Assembly (NCBI GenBank): GCA_964512095.1 | Contig: CAZEIH010000013.1 | Coordinates: 1-64,000, forward strand | DNA: 64,000 nucleotides | Reading direction: 5' to 3' | Source of the DNA: DTU013 sp964512095 | Lineage (GTDB): Bacteria; Bacillota; Clostridia; Acetivibrionales; DTU013 | Shown here: positions 26,209-35,308 of the stretch, piece by piece | Layout of the letters: each line of letters begins with the position of its first letter | Numbering within the stretch: position 1 is the stretch's first letter | The notes under the pieces: generated by a model | Database searches by the model: none | What the model was told of the DNA's origin: nothing | What the model saw: the letters and a program-made list of their open reading frames with translations, nothing else | Position numbers and translations under genes: made by a program

Positions 26209-27138
26209 CTATGCTTCTTTGAGCCTTGAAAGCAAACTGTATGGGACTTTAAGGCTACCTTTGCCCACCCCTGCCTCAATGTCAGGTTTGAAGCTCCCAT
26301 GAAAATCGCTGCCACCTGTAACCTTTAGATTATGCTCCATTGCAAGCTTAAGTAGCTCCTCCGTCTGCTCCAGGGTGTTTTCTGAATAAAGTGCTTCTAT
26401 TCCTTTTAGGCCCGCTACCTTTAATTTATCGATTATCTTGCCTAACTGACAAGCCTTAAAATCTAAATAGATTGGGTGAGCAAGGACAGGAATTCCTCCT
26501 GACCTGATTATCTCAGCTATGCCCTCCTGAGGTGTAAGCTTATCCTTTCTAAAGTATGCAGGCCTACCAACTGCAAGATACTTATCAAAGGCCTCAGATA
26601 TACTTGAAGTATACCCCTTTTTCACCAACACTCTGGCTATATGAGGTCTCCCCACTACCCCTCCGGTAGCTAGGTCTACTACCTCCTGAAGAGTTATGTT
26701 AATTCCAAGCTCCTTCAGCTTCTCTATAATTCTTGGATTTCGATGCTCTCTTTTTTGCCGCAGTTTATCCAATGTTTCAGATAAAAGCTCATAACCTCCA
26801 TTAAAAAAATATCCTAGGAGATGCATTTCCGGTTCTGAAGATGTCCCGAAGTCCTCCCCATTTCGTCCATGTTGACATGTGTATAACGATAGATCCCAGG
26901 ATGAAAGAGAAACACTTATCTCTACACCAGGTATCACTTCCATTCCAAGTCTTTCGCCTTCCTCCAAGGCCGGCCTGACTCCTTCTACAGTATCGTGATC
27001 CGTCAATGCAATTGCGGCAAGACCCAGCCTGTAAGAATGCTTTACAAGTTCCTCAGGCGTCATGCTGCCATCAGATGCAGTAGAATGCATATGAAGATCT
27101 ATGTATTTATCATTATTCTTATTTTTAAAGGATTGCAT
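26209..27138 (-). CDS. PHP-domain phosphoesterase
   Basis: 309 aa from the ATG at 27138, with GGGGAGG upstream. All PHP metal motifs are present: DLHMHSTASDGS, ALTDHDTVEG, VIPGVEIS, PVLAHPIYLD and VTGGSDFHGSF. This clade includes bacterial enzymes that hydrolyse 3',5'-nucleotides or trim short RNA 5' ends (YciV/RNase AM-like). The substrate is not determined by sequence. It lies 14 bp past the second response regulator stop on the same strand. Confidence 0.85.
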   Translation of the reverse strand: MQSFKNKNNDKYIDLHMHSTASDGSMTPEELVKHSYRLGLAAIALTDHDTVEGVRPALEEGERLGMEVIPGVEISVSLSSWDLSLYTCQHGRNGEDFGTSSEPEMHLLGYFFNGGYELLSETLDKLRQKREHRNPRIIEKLKELGINITLQEVVDLATGGVVGRPHIARVLVKKGYTSSISEAFDKYLAVGRPAYFRKDKLTPQEGIAEIIRSGGIPVLAHPIYLDFKACQLGKIIDKLKVAGLKGIEALYSENTLEQTEELLKLAMEHNLKVTGGSDFHGSFKPDIEAGVGKGSLKVPYSLLSRLKEA

Positions 27139-27174
27139 TAGAGCCTCCCCCTGTCTTCCTCTGTACAAACCGTT

Positions 27175-27648
27175 TCAGTACTCCCATTCAGTACATTGTG
27201 CCGGTGGAAAGCTTCCTTTGTAGATCATTTTCAAAAGGCCATCCAGTATCCTTAGTGACTCAACCGCCTGCTCCTGAGTAATCAACCCATCCTCCAGTGC
27301 CTGGGCAAGCTCATCAGCGTCAAGGACCTCTACCTTTCCATCGGGGTGTACTTTTATATCCACAAGAAGATCATTTAATGTATATGTGTCAGTTACCTTA
27401 TCATAGTGGATATCCAATATATCAAAATACCAGTACAGGAAGTTCTTATCCTTGTCAAAAAATCTCCCAAGCTTATAGCCTTTACTTAAAAATGTGTAGG
27501 AAATGCCCCCATAGAAGTCCGGACGTGGCTTAATTGATGTCCATTTTGTCACAAGCAGCTCATCACTTCTAAACAAAAGCTTATCTCCTGTAATATCTAC
27601 CACTTCATAGGGTATGAATCTCTTACGCAATACTGTTGGTTTTCTCAT
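27175..27648 (-). CDS. DUF402 family protein
   Basis: 157 aa from the ATG at 27648, with AGGAGA upstream. The core FDKDKNFLYWYFDILDIHYD is the DUF402 hallmark: a small beta-barrel that in related proteins (FAU-1, Sa1684/Ntdp) hydrolyses nucleoside di- or triphosphates with a divalent metal. Asp-rich strands (DLLVDIKVHPDGKVEVLDAD) follow. The enzyme role here is inferred from the family. It may be cotranscribed with the PHP gene 36 bp downstream. Confidence 0.8.
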   Translation of the reverse strand: MRKPTVLRKRFIPYEVVDITGDKLLFRSDELLVTKWTSIKPRPDFYGGISYTFLSKGYKLGRFFDKDKNFLYWYFDILDIHYDKVTDTYTLNDLLVDIKVHPDGKVEVLDADELAQALEDGLITQEQAVESLRILDGLLKMIYKGSFPPAQCTEWEY

Positions 27649-27839
27649 TTTAATGTCTCCTGTGCTTCTATATATACACAATTATACCCCAGTGCAATAC
27701 TTTATGAAACAAATTATTGACCCCCTGGAGAAATAACGGAGCAAACGAAATTATTGTATTTCCCAATATTTGCTATATATTATTTAATATGGTAACATAT
27801 CTTGTGTGTATTCCGTATATGTGATTAAGGCAGGGGGTA

Positions 27840-28184
27840 ATGATGAAACAATCCGGCAACTGCAGCAATTGCGCCATAGGTATCAGAGTGAAGGTCAACA
27901 GCGATATTCTATGTAGGATACACGGTGCTGTATCCAATAATTACAGATGTTCCAGATATATTAGGAAGGTTACAGCGTGGTCAGCTACTACACCATCAGC
28001 CGCATCAACTGTAGAGCGCACAACCAAATGCATTGAATGCGAATACTTCGTTTCCTCACGCACTGGAAAGGAGCACAATCCAGCCATTGGATACTGTGAG
28101 CTGTTTACTGTCAGAACCTATAATGGCAGATCCAAGAATGCCTGTTCGAAATTTAGAAAAAAGGATCTTAAAAACATCTCCTAA
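27840..28184 (+). CDS. Small Cys-rich protein with two zinc-ribbon-like halves
   Basis: 114 aa after AGGGGG. Two halves show similar cysteine spacing: first C-S-N-C ... DILCRIHGAVSNNYRCSRY, second C-I-E-C ... AIGYCELFTVRTYNGRSKNA followed by CSKF. Each half has four cysteines (CxxC, then C, then C), as in a structural zinc or iron site. It is basic and has no membrane segment. I do not recognise a named family. It stands alone just before a lytic transglycosylase gene. Confidence 0.65.
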   Translation: MMKQSGNCSNCAIGIRVKVNSDILCRIHGAVSNNYRCSRYIRKVTAWSATTPSAASTVERTTKCIECEYFVSSRTGKEHNPAIGYCELFTVRTYNGRSKNACSKFRKKDLKNIS

Positions 28185-28318
28185 CCCCACATTCCTATTG
28201 TCTCACCCCTATTACACATTATTGCTTATTTACTTCTATTGTTTTTCCGATATAATATATATGGATGACAACTAATTTGAAATAGTACTTATTGGGCATA
28301 CACCTTTGGAGGATTATT

Positions 28319-29017
28319 GTGATACCGAAAATATCAGATATTTACCAACAGAAGCTGGATAAGATTCAAAGCAGAGTGCCTGTGAAAATAAGCGGCTCAT
28401 CAAGCGATGTGCCCTTCGAAAAGTACCTCTCAAATGCTATTAATAATAATGCCTCATCAGACAGTAGCTATACACAGCTGGCTTCCAACGCATTAAAAAA
28501 CTCTGATGCATATGCCTTGCTCTCCAGTACATCTCAGAACAGCAATGTATCGAGTACCCTTCAAAAAGCCCTAAACAACCTCACCTTGAGTAAAACTTAC
28601 GGGATTGTTGATAAAGGTCAGATTAGCAATCAAATAGAAAGAAGTATACTATTGAGCTCTGAAAGGTATCATGTCGATCCAAATCTTATTCGTGCTGTAA
28701 TAAAGCAGGAATCTAACTATAATCCTAATGCAGTGTCAAGGGTGGGCGCCCAAGGCCTTATGCAGCTTATGCCTGGCACCGCCGATTCTCTAGGTGTGAA
28801 AAATCCTTTTGATGTTAGTGAAAATATTGACGGAGGAACAAGATACCTAAGAGATCAGCTTGTAGCATTCGACGGCGATATTGAACTGGCACTGGCGGCT
28901 TATAATGCTGGTCCAGGCAACGTCAGGAAGTATAAAGGTATACCTCCCTTCTCTGAAACTCAGGGATATGTAAAAAAAGTAAAGGCGAATTATTTGAAAT
29001 ACTCTAATAATGAGTAA
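28319..29017 (+). CDS. Lytic transglycosylase (SLT/LysM-independent type)
   Basis: 232 aa from a GTG at 28319: GGAGG lies 6 nt upstream, whereas the ATG nine codons earlier has no site. The C-terminal SLT domain (about 110-225) has the catalytic Glu in VIKQESNYNPNAVS, then GAQGLMQLMPGTADSLG and AALAAYNAGPGNVRKYKG. It cleaves the MurNAc-GlcNAc bond of peptidoglycan with formation of anhydroMurNAc. No signal peptide is visible in the first 100, Ser/Asn-rich residues, so export may be non-classical. A strong bidirectional hairpin lies 245 bp downstream. Confidence 0.85.
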   Translation: MIPKISDIYQQKLDKIQSRVPVKISGSSSDVPFEKYLSNAINNNASSDSSYTQLASNALKNSDAYALLSSTSQNSNVSSTLQKALNNLTLSKTYGIVDKGQISNQIERSILLSSERYHVDPNLIRAVIKQESNYNPNAVSRVGAQGLMQLMPGTADSLGVKNPFDVSENIDGGTRYLRDQLVAFDGDIELALAAYNAGPGNVRKYKGIPPFSETQGYVKKVKANYLKYSNNE

Positions 29018-29063
29018 TATTTTCTTAAACTTGTTCCGCCATAATATCAATTTACGACACCTG

Positions 29064-29367
29064 TAATCCACACTTTCCACACTTTTATCCACACACGAAA
29101 ATCCTTCAATATGCGCATATTACGCGCATTTTCCACATTATTCACATGCTAATATCCTTCAAATCAGGAAAATCTTCAAACCCCCATGTTGTAGCGGTTT
29201 GGCTTGAAACGTAGTATCCATGTACTTTTTAAAATACAATTTAGCCGTTTTCTCCTAAAATAAAAAACGACATTTTTTACCATGTGTCGTTTTTTTCCAT
29301 TATTGGATATTACTTATTATGCGACGTTAATATATTGAATTATGTGGAAAAATAAAGGTTATCCACA
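29064..29367. promoter_or_regulatory. Cluster of DnaA-box-like 9-mers
   Basis: Two perfect TTATCCACA boxes (29085-29093 and 29359-29367, the second spanning the tsaD stop) and at least four one-mismatch boxes: 29064-29072, 29129-29137, 29138-29146, and 29351-29343 on the minus strand. They lie in an A+T-rich gap of 340 bp that has no gene. DnaA binding is inferred from the consensus only. Confidence 0.55.
29262..29296. terminator. Bidirectional terminator between the transglycosylase and tsaD genes
   Basis: AAAAAACGACA and TGTCGTTTTTT form an 11-bp stem with A- and T-tracts at both sides, usable in both directions by the two converging genes. Confidence 0.85.
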
Positions 29368-30399
29368 GGTGTCCCCTAATTTTAGTGATGGTACCGCATT
29401 CAAGTCAAAGCCAGAAACGTTTCCTCTTATATACTCATAATAAGCAGCAGCTCCTATCATTGCCGCATTGTCCGTACAGAGTAAGGGGCTTGGATAAAAC
29501 ATCTCCATTCCGTTACTGATAGCTGCTTGCTTCATTTCGTTTCTTAGCTGTGAATTTGATGCCACACCCCCGGCCAGAGCTATTCGGCCAACCCTCTTAT
29601 TCAAAGCCGCCTGTATTGTATTATTTACTAATACATCAACCACCGCCTGTTGAAAACTGGCACACACATCAGCAATAACTACTGTTTCACCCTTCTGTTC
29701 CTTTCCGTTGAGATAGTTCAGCACTGCGGTTTTCAACCCGCTGAAGCTGAAATCCAGCGTCCCGTCACTAAAATGTGTTCTTGGAAAATTCACAGCCTGG
29801 GAATTTCCTTTTTTAGCCTCAGCATCTATAAGAGGTCCTCCGGGATAACCAAGACCTAATGCTCGAGCTATTTTATCGAAAGCCTCCCCAGCAGCGTCAT
29901 CTCTAGTCCGGCCAATAATCTCAAACCTATGATAGTCAGCTACATGAACAATATGGCTATGCCCCCCAGATGCTACAAGGCATATGAAGGGAGGCCCTAA
30001 CTCCACATTTTCTAAATAGTTCGCAGCAATATGCCCCTGGATATGGTGGACTCCAACAAAAGGCTTTCTGGTGGCAAAGGCCAGTCCCTTTGCGGCAGAC
30101 AATCCTACAAGCAGTGCACCTACAAGCCCCGGACCGTATGTAACTGCTATTACATCCACCTGATCAAGCTTTATGGCTGCCTCCTCCAAGGCTTGGTCAA
30201 TAACCGGCATGACTAGCTCAACATGCTTACGAGATGCAATTTCAGGTACAACTCCACCGAATTTTTTATGAATGTCAATCTGTGATGAGATGATATTTGA
30301 CCTTATCTGCCTACCGTTTACAACAACAGCTGCAGATGTTTCGTCACAGCTTGTTTCTACAGCAAGTACGGTTATATCTCCAGTATTCTCTTTCGTCAA
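29359..30399 (-). CDS. tsaD: tRNA t6A37 threonylcarbamoyltransferase TsaD
   Basis: 346 aa if started at the TTG 30399, which has AAGGTG 6 nt upstream and gives the usual family N-terminus; a longer frame to 30444 exists. Motifs: VLAVETSCDETSAAVVV, the metal site GVHHIQGHIAANYLE, FICLVASGGHSHIV, and GGVASNSQLRNEM. TsaD transfers the threonylcarbamoyl group onto A37 of ANN-decoding tRNAs together with TsaB and TsaE, which are encoded 14 kb further on. It is in the same direction as uppP 98 bp upstream. Confidence 0.92.
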   Translation of the reverse strand: MTKENTGDITVLAVETSCDETSAAVVVNGRQIRSNIISSQIDIHKKFGGVVPEIASRKHVELVMPVIDQALEEAAIKLDQVDVIAVTYGPGLVGALLVGLSAAKGLAFATRKPFVGVHHIQGHIAANYLENVELGPPFICLVASGGHSHIVHVADYHRFEIIGRTRDDAAGEAFDKIARALGLGYPGGPLIDAEAKKGNSQAVNFPRTHFSDGTLDFSFSGLKTAVLNYLNGKEQKGETVVIADVCASFQQAVVDVLVNNTIQAALNKRVGRIALAGGVASNSQLRNEMKQAAISNGMEMFYPSPLLCTDNAAMIGAAAYYEYIRGNVSGFDLNAVPSLKLGDTCG

Positions 30400-30497
30400 T
30401 ACAAACACCTTCTCCTTCTGATTGGACTTTATGTAAAGCCACACAGTATAAGGGTATGATAGCCCAAGTCAATGAGAGTTACAATGCACCCGCCTGT

Positions 30498-31289
30498 TCA
30501 ACCCCTTGCGAGAGCCGTTGCAATTACAACAATGCCCAATATAATCCTATATACTGCAAATACACCAAAGCCTTTTCTTTTGAGGTAATCGAGAAGGAAT
30601 TTGATACTGAACACTCCAACAACAGCCGAGGTCACCACTGCCACAATAAATGGCAGGGCTTCTACCTGAGTATTTACAATGTCCTTTGCCTTATATACAC
30701 CGCTAAGAAAAATAAATGGTGTTGAGAGCAGGAATGTGAACCTTGCAGCATCCTTCCTCTTTATTTTCATAACCCTGCCTGTTGCCATAGTTATACCGGA
30801 ACGCGATACGCCGGGTATCATTGCAAGCGCCTGCGACACTCCTATCAAAAAGCTTTGCTTCAGTCCTATTTCCTTCAGCTCGATTTCTGATTTGGAATAT
30901 TTATCTGCAACATATATCACAATGCCCATTACTAAAAGCATAATGCCAATTAACAGCTTACTATCCCTGAAAGTAGTCTCTATCTGTTCCTCAAAAATCA
31001 ATCCAAGCACGCCCCCTGGCACACATGCCAGTGCTATAAACCAGAAAAGCTTACCCTCGGTGGATTTCACATCTGTCAAACCAGCTTTGATTAGTTTGAT
31101 CCAGTCCTTCCAAAAAAATGCAACTACAGCTACCAGTGTACCCATATGTAAGGCTATATCAAATGACAGTCCCGGATGCCTCCAGCCAAAAAACCACGGA
31201 GCCAGTGTGATATGTGCCGTACTCGATATTGGCAGGAACTCACCTAGTCCCTGAAGTATCCCATAAATAAGTGCTTCAAATAAACTCAT
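30498..31289 (-). CDS. uppP: Undecaprenyl-diphosphatase UppP (BacA)
   Basis: 263 aa from the ATG at 31289 (five codons into the longest frame; GGGGG upstream). Polytopic membrane protein with both active-site motifs: GLGEFLPISSTAHITL at the N-terminus and PGVSRSGITMATGRVM in the middle. It recycles undecaprenyl pyrophosphate to the monophosphate carrier for peptidoglycan synthesis and can confer bacitracin resistance. The last helix is LDYLKRKGFGVFAVYRIILG. Confidence 0.93.
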   Translation of the reverse strand: MSLFEALIYGILQGLGEFLPISSTAHITLAPWFFGWRHPGLSFDIALHMGTLVAVVAFFWKDWIKLIKAGLTDVKSTEGKLFWFIALACVPGGVLGLIFEEQIETTFRDSKLLIGIMLLVMGIVIYVADKYSKSEIELKEIGLKQSFLIGVSQALAMIPGVSRSGITMATGRVMKIKRKDAARFTFLLSTPFIFLSGVYKAKDIVNTQVEALPFIVAVVTSAVVGVFSIKFLLDYLKRKGFGVFAVYRIILGIVVIATALARG

Positions 31290-31444
31290 TTTTTTTACCC
31301 CCATTAACTAATTCAAAAGAGTCTTTCCTATAATAACATATGTGCCAAGCCTAGTACATAAAAAAACAGTAAAAGTATAATACCTTCACTTATAATACCT
31401 TCACTGTAGTTATATACTCAATCTTCTATTTTATGTCTCTTTTC

Positions 31445-33142
31445 TCAAAAGCCCTTTTCGATTGCAGGGGACGCTGCTAGAACAGGAACGGCTGGTTTCT
31501 GAACAGGCACTTCTTCATCCTGGTTCATAGCCCCGCTATGGAATGTGTAGCTTATAACCTCGTCAATACTTTCTATTGGTATCACTTCAATACCAATGTC
31601 TTCAAATGTCTCCTGCCAGTTTTCCTTTGGTATTAACACTTTGTTAATACCCGCCAGCTTTGCAGCCTCAATCTTTTCTGCTACACCGCCTACAGGCTTG
31701 ACCTTGCCTCTTATGGAAATTTCGCCAGTCATTGCTATATCGTTGTTTACTGGAAGATTCATTATGGCTGAATATACAGCAGTAGCTATGGCAATACCAG
31801 CAGACGGTCCGTCAATAGGTATGCCCCCAGGGAAATTTAGATGTATATCATATTCCTTAGTATCTACATTTAGGAACTTTTTTAACACTGTAAGGACATT
31901 TTCAACAGAAGCTTTAGCAGAGCTTGATCTCTTAAGCTTGTGGCCTTTTCCCTCCATCTCCTCCTCCTCGACAATCCCTGTAACTGTGATTATTCCTTTG
32001 CCTGAAGCAGGTTTCATTGCTGAGACCTCGATATCTATTACCATGCCCGTTGCATTTCCAAATATGGCCAGACCATTAACGCACCCTACCTGCATTTCTC
32101 TGGCTGATATCTTCTTTTCTATCCTTGGGCTGTAATGGCCAAATTCCACAACCCACTCTATGTCCTTGCGGCTAATAACACTCCTGCCATCAACCTGCAC
32201 CACACCGCCTGCTATCTGTATTATATTAACGGCATCTCTGCCATTTTGGGCATACTTGGCAATAAGCTCTTCAGAGCCATCCTCCATCTCAAATCCGCCT
32301 CTTACTGCAGCATTTTTAGCAATTATGGCAATTTCATCAGCCTTCAAGGGCCTAAAATATATTTCAACACATCTTGATCGAAGTGCCGGCGGTAGTTCCT
32401 CTGATGTCCTTGTAGTGGCGCCCACAAGTCTAAAATCAGCAGGCAGTCCTTTTTGGAATATTTCATGTATATGAAGGGGGACGTTACTGTCTTCAGTGCT
32501 GTAATATGCACTTTCAAGTATTACCTTCCTGTCCTCCAGGACTTTTAGCAGCTTGTTCATCTGTAATGGATGTAGTTCGCCTATCTCATCTATGAACAGG
32601 ACGCCTCCATGGGCCTTTGTCACTGCTCCGGCCTTAGGCTGTGGAATCCCTGCAGCTCCATATGCCCCTGCACCCTGATATATGGGGTCGTGTACCGAAC
32701 CAATCAATGGGTCGGCAATGCCTCGCTCATCAAATCTCAATATTGTCGCATCTACCTCAACGAATTTAGATTCTCTTCTAAATGGAGATATAGGCATTTG
32801 CTTTGCTTCCTCCAGAATTACTCTTGCGGCAGCAGTCTTGCCTATGCCGGGAGGACCATATATTATCACATGTTGGGGGTTTGGCCCACACAGGGCAGCT
32901 CTTAGGGCTTTCAACCCCTGCTCCTGACCAACTATATCCGTCAGCGTCGCAGGCCTTGTCTTTTCCGACAGGGGCTCTGTAAGCCTGATTTCTTTTAGTT
33001 TGCGAAGCTTTTCTAATTCCTTACGGGACTCTTTTTCTATGGCGCTTTTATTACCCTGTTGCGATTTTAGAAGATTCAAAAAATAAATCCCTATTATAAC
33101 TGAAAAGAAAAACTGAATTATCAGAAAGGTACTGGTCAGCAT
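31445..33142 (-). CDS. lonB: ATP-dependent protease LonB
   Basis: 565 aa. An N-terminal membrane helix (about 3-23) replaces the long Lon substrate domain. The AAA+ part has Walker A in IIYGPPGIGKTAAA and Walker B in GGVLFIDEIGEL. The Lon protease part has the catalytic Ser in IPIDGPSAGIAIAT and Lys in GKVKPVGGVAEKIEAAKLAG. LonB is made in the forespore in Bacillus under sigma-F control. It follows clpX but behind two hairpins, so it probably has its own promoter. Confidence 0.92.
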   Translation of the reverse strand: MLTSTFLIIQFFFSVIIGIYFLNLLKSQQGNKSAIEKESRKELEKLRKLKEIRLTEPLSEKTRPATLTDIVGQEQGLKALRAALCGPNPQHVIIYGPPGIGKTAAARVILEEAKQMPISPFRRESKFVEVDATILRFDERGIADPLIGSVHDPIYQGAGAYGAAGIPQPKAGAVTKAHGGVLFIDEIGELHPLQMNKLLKVLEDRKVILESAYYSTEDSNVPLHIHEIFQKGLPADFRLVGATTRTSEELPPALRSRCVEIYFRPLKADEIAIIAKNAAVRGGFEMEDGSEELIAKYAQNGRDAVNIIQIAGGVVQVDGRSVISRKDIEWVVEFGHYSPRIEKKISAREMQVGCVNGLAIFGNATGMVIDIEVSAMKPASGKGIITVTGIVEEEEMEGKGHKLKRSSSAKASVENVLTVLKKFLNVDTKEYDIHLNFPGGIPIDGPSAGIAIATAVYSAIMNLPVNNDIAMTGEISIRGKVKPVGGVAEKIEAAKLAGINKVLIPKENWQETFEDIGIEVIPIESIDEVISYTFHSGAMNQDEEVPVQKPAVPVLAASPAIEKGF

Positions 33143-33227
33143 TCCATCTCCTCCTCGGGTATTGCTCCAAGTCTAGTGTTTTTTAATAGTATTAACTGTA
33201 TAGATAAATTTATCCGTATCAAATGAC

Positions 33228-33259
33228 AATCAGGGGGCACAGTTCCGCGCCCCCTGATT
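33228..33259 (-). terminator. Hairpin downstream of clpX, second of two
   Basis: AATCAGGGGGC and GCCCCCTGATT form an 11-bp perfect stem. It lies 80 bp past clpX, after the first terminator. Confidence 0.7.
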
Positions 33260-33267
33260 AGAAAAAT

Positions 33268-33294
33268 AAAAAAAGGCTAAAATTAGCCTTTTTT
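33268..33294 (-). terminator. Rho-independent terminator of clpX
   Basis: AAAAAAAGGCTAA pairs with TTAGCCTTTTTT 15 bp after the clpX stop; on the minus strand the stem is followed by a long T-run. It separates clpX from lonB. Confidence 0.88.
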
Positions 33295-33308
33295 CTGACT
33301 TTGGTTCT

Positions 33309-34604
33309 TTAAGATGCTGTTTCCTTTTTAACCCTTGATTTTTTCCCTGTTGACTTCTTCAGCGGCTTTTTATTATCGTTTATGACCATGTTCGGCATTG
33401 CCTTACCGTCAACCATATCTTTTGTAACGATACATTTTTCTATATTGTTTGCCGATGGTATATCATACATGACATCCAGCATGGTCTCCTCAATGATGGC
33501 TCTGAGGCCCCTGGCTCCGGTTTCTCTTGCCAGCGCCTTATCAGCGATGGCATCAAGGGCTTCCGGCTCAAATTCAAGCAATGCATCGTCCATTTCAAAG
33601 AGCTTCTGATACTGCTTAACCAACGCATTCTTAGGCTCAGTCAATATCTTAACCAGTGCCTGCCTATCAAGAGCACCTAGTGTAACCATAACGGGAAGCC
33701 TTCCTACGAACTCCGGTATCAGACCGTATTTTAGTAAATCCTGTGGTAAGAGCTGTGACAACACTTCTCCGATGTTCTGATCCTTGCTGCTCTCGGTTTT
33801 TGCACCGAAACCAATAGCCCTTGTACCGACCCTGTTCTTAATTATCTTCTCTATGCCATCAAAGGCACCTCCGCATATGAACAGGATATTTGTGGTGTCT
33901 ATCTGGATGAATTCCTGGTGAGGATGCTTCCTACCACCCTGGGGCGGCACTGACGCTGTTGTACCCTCAAGTATCTTGAGCAACGCCTGCTGTACTCCTT
34001 CTCCGCTGACATCCCTTGTAATAGAAGGATTCTCGGATTTCCTTGCGATCTTGTCTATCTCATCGATGTATATAATGCCTTTTTCGGCACGTTCTATATC
34101 GAAGTCAGCCGCCTGTATAAGCTTGAGGAGTATGTTCTCAACATCCTCTCCCACATAGCCGGCCTCCGTCAAAGACGTAGCATCTGCTATGGCAAAGGGT
34201 ACGTTTAGCAACCTTGCCAAAGTCTGTGCAAGCAAAGTCTTACCGACACCAGTAGGGCCGACCATAACTATGTTGCTTTTTTGTATCTCTACATCACTGG
34301 ATTTTATTTCAGTGTTTATTCTTTTATAATGATTATAAACCGCTACTGAAAGCGATTTTTTTGCTGCTTCCTGGCCAATAACATATTGATCCAGTATCGC
34401 TTTTATTTCCTTTGGCTTAGGTATATCATTAAGCTCTGCATCAGCCTTGGTTTCATCGAATTCTTCCTCGATGATTTCGGAACAAAGCTCGATACATTCG
34501 TCACAAATGTATACGCCAGGTCCTGCGACCAACCTTTTGACCTGCTCCTGAGTTTTGCCGCAGAACGAACACTTTAACTGTTTCTTCTCATCATATCTGG
34601 ACAT
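33309..34604 (-). CDS. clpX: ATP-dependent Clp protease ATP-binding subunit ClpX
   Basis: 431 aa from the ATG at 34604. The N-terminal zinc-binding domain has CSFCGKTQEQV and CDECIELC (four Cys). AAA+ motifs are VMVGPTGVGKTLLAQTLARL (Walker A), IIYIDEIDKIARKS (Walker B), and the pore and sensor residues in ETGARGLRAIIEETMLDVMY. ClpX unfolds substrates, including ssrA-tagged proteins, and feeds them to ClpP, encoded 13 bp upstream in the same operon (tig-clpP-clpX). Confidence 0.96.
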   Translation of the reverse strand: MSRYDEKKQLKCSFCGKTQEQVKRLVAGPGVYICDECIELCSEIIEEEFDETKADAELNDIPKPKEIKAILDQYVIGQEAAKKSLSVAVYNHYKRINTEIKSSDVEIQKSNIVMVGPTGVGKTLLAQTLARLLNVPFAIADATSLTEAGYVGEDVENILLKLIQAADFDIERAEKGIIYIDEIDKIARKSENPSITRDVSGEGVQQALLKILEGTTASVPPQGGRKHPHQEFIQIDTTNILFICGGAFDGIEKIIKNRVGTRAIGFGAKTESSKDQNIGEVLSQLLPQDLLKYGLIPEFVGRLPVMVTLGALDRQALVKILTEPKNALVKQYQKLFEMDDALLEFEPEALDAIADKALARETGARGLRAIIEETMLDVMYDIPSANNIEKCIVTKDMVDGKAMPNMVINDNKKPLKKSTGKKSRVKKETAS

Positions 34605-34617
34605 CAATCCACCCCAT

Positions 34618-35202
34618 CTATTTCTTTCTGATCATAATATCGTCCACTAAACCGTATGCCTTAGCTTCCTCTGCCGACATAAAGAAATCCCGTTCAGTAT
34701 CCTTCTCTATCTTCTCCAGTGGCTGGCCGGTCTTTTCACTCAATATGCTATTTATCCTGCTCTTTATTTTCAAAAGCCATTCTGTTCTTATCTTTATATC
34801 GGTTGCCTGCCCCTGTGTACCGCCAAGTGGTTGATGTATCATGATCTCGCTGTTGGGAAGAGCAAAGCGCTTGCCCTTTGTGCCGGCTGCCAGTAAAAAC
34901 GCTCCCATGCTTGCTGCCATACCTAAGCAAATGGTTTGAACATCAGCCTTAACATGTTGCATGGTGTCATATATGGCAAAACCAGATGTCACCGAGCCCC
35001 CCGGACTGTTGATATATAACTGTATGTCCTTATCAGGGTCAATAGAATCAAGATATAGCATCTGTGCTACTACCAGACTTGCAGTCACATCATTGACTTC
35101 ATCGCTAAGCATGATGATCCTTTCCTTGAGTAGCATGGAAAATATATCATAGGAACGTTCTCCCCTGTTTGATTGTTCGACAACTATCGGTACTAAGCTC
35201 AT
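34618..35202 (-). CDS. clpP: ATP-dependent Clp protease proteolytic subunit ClpP
   Basis: 194 aa from the ATG at 35202, with AGGAGG upstream; the longer frame is unsupported. Catalytic triad S98 (LGMAASMGAF), H123 (SEIMIHQP) and D172 (TERDFFM). The IGF-loop contact residues and the YINSPGGSVTSG oxyanion strand are normal. It forms the tetradecameric barrel that degrades proteins delivered by ClpX, including tmRNA-tagged ones. It lies between tig and clpX. Confidence 0.96.
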   Translation of the reverse strand: MSLVPIVVEQSNRGERSYDIFSMLLKERIIMLSDEVNDVTASLVVAQMLYLDSIDPDKDIQLYINSPGGSVTSGFAIYDTMQHVKADVQTICLGMAASMGAFLLAAGTKGKRFALPNSEIMIHQPLGGTQGQATDIKIRTEWLLKIKSRINSILSEKTGQPLEKIEKDTERDFFMSAEEAKAYGLVDDIMIRKK

Positions 35203-35308
35203 AATAAACCTCCTGAACAAACCTTTTCTTTGTAATATTACGGCATAAACATTGAATTGTTTAGGCTCTTTTATTGTTTCCCACAAAAAACACAATTTAA
35301 ACTGTATA

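Noticed and set aside
29064..29367. Chromosomal replication origin
   Set aside because: DnaA boxes are present but dnaA, dnaN, recF, gyrB and rpmH are not near, and there is no clear unwinding element. Kept only as a DnaA-box cluster.
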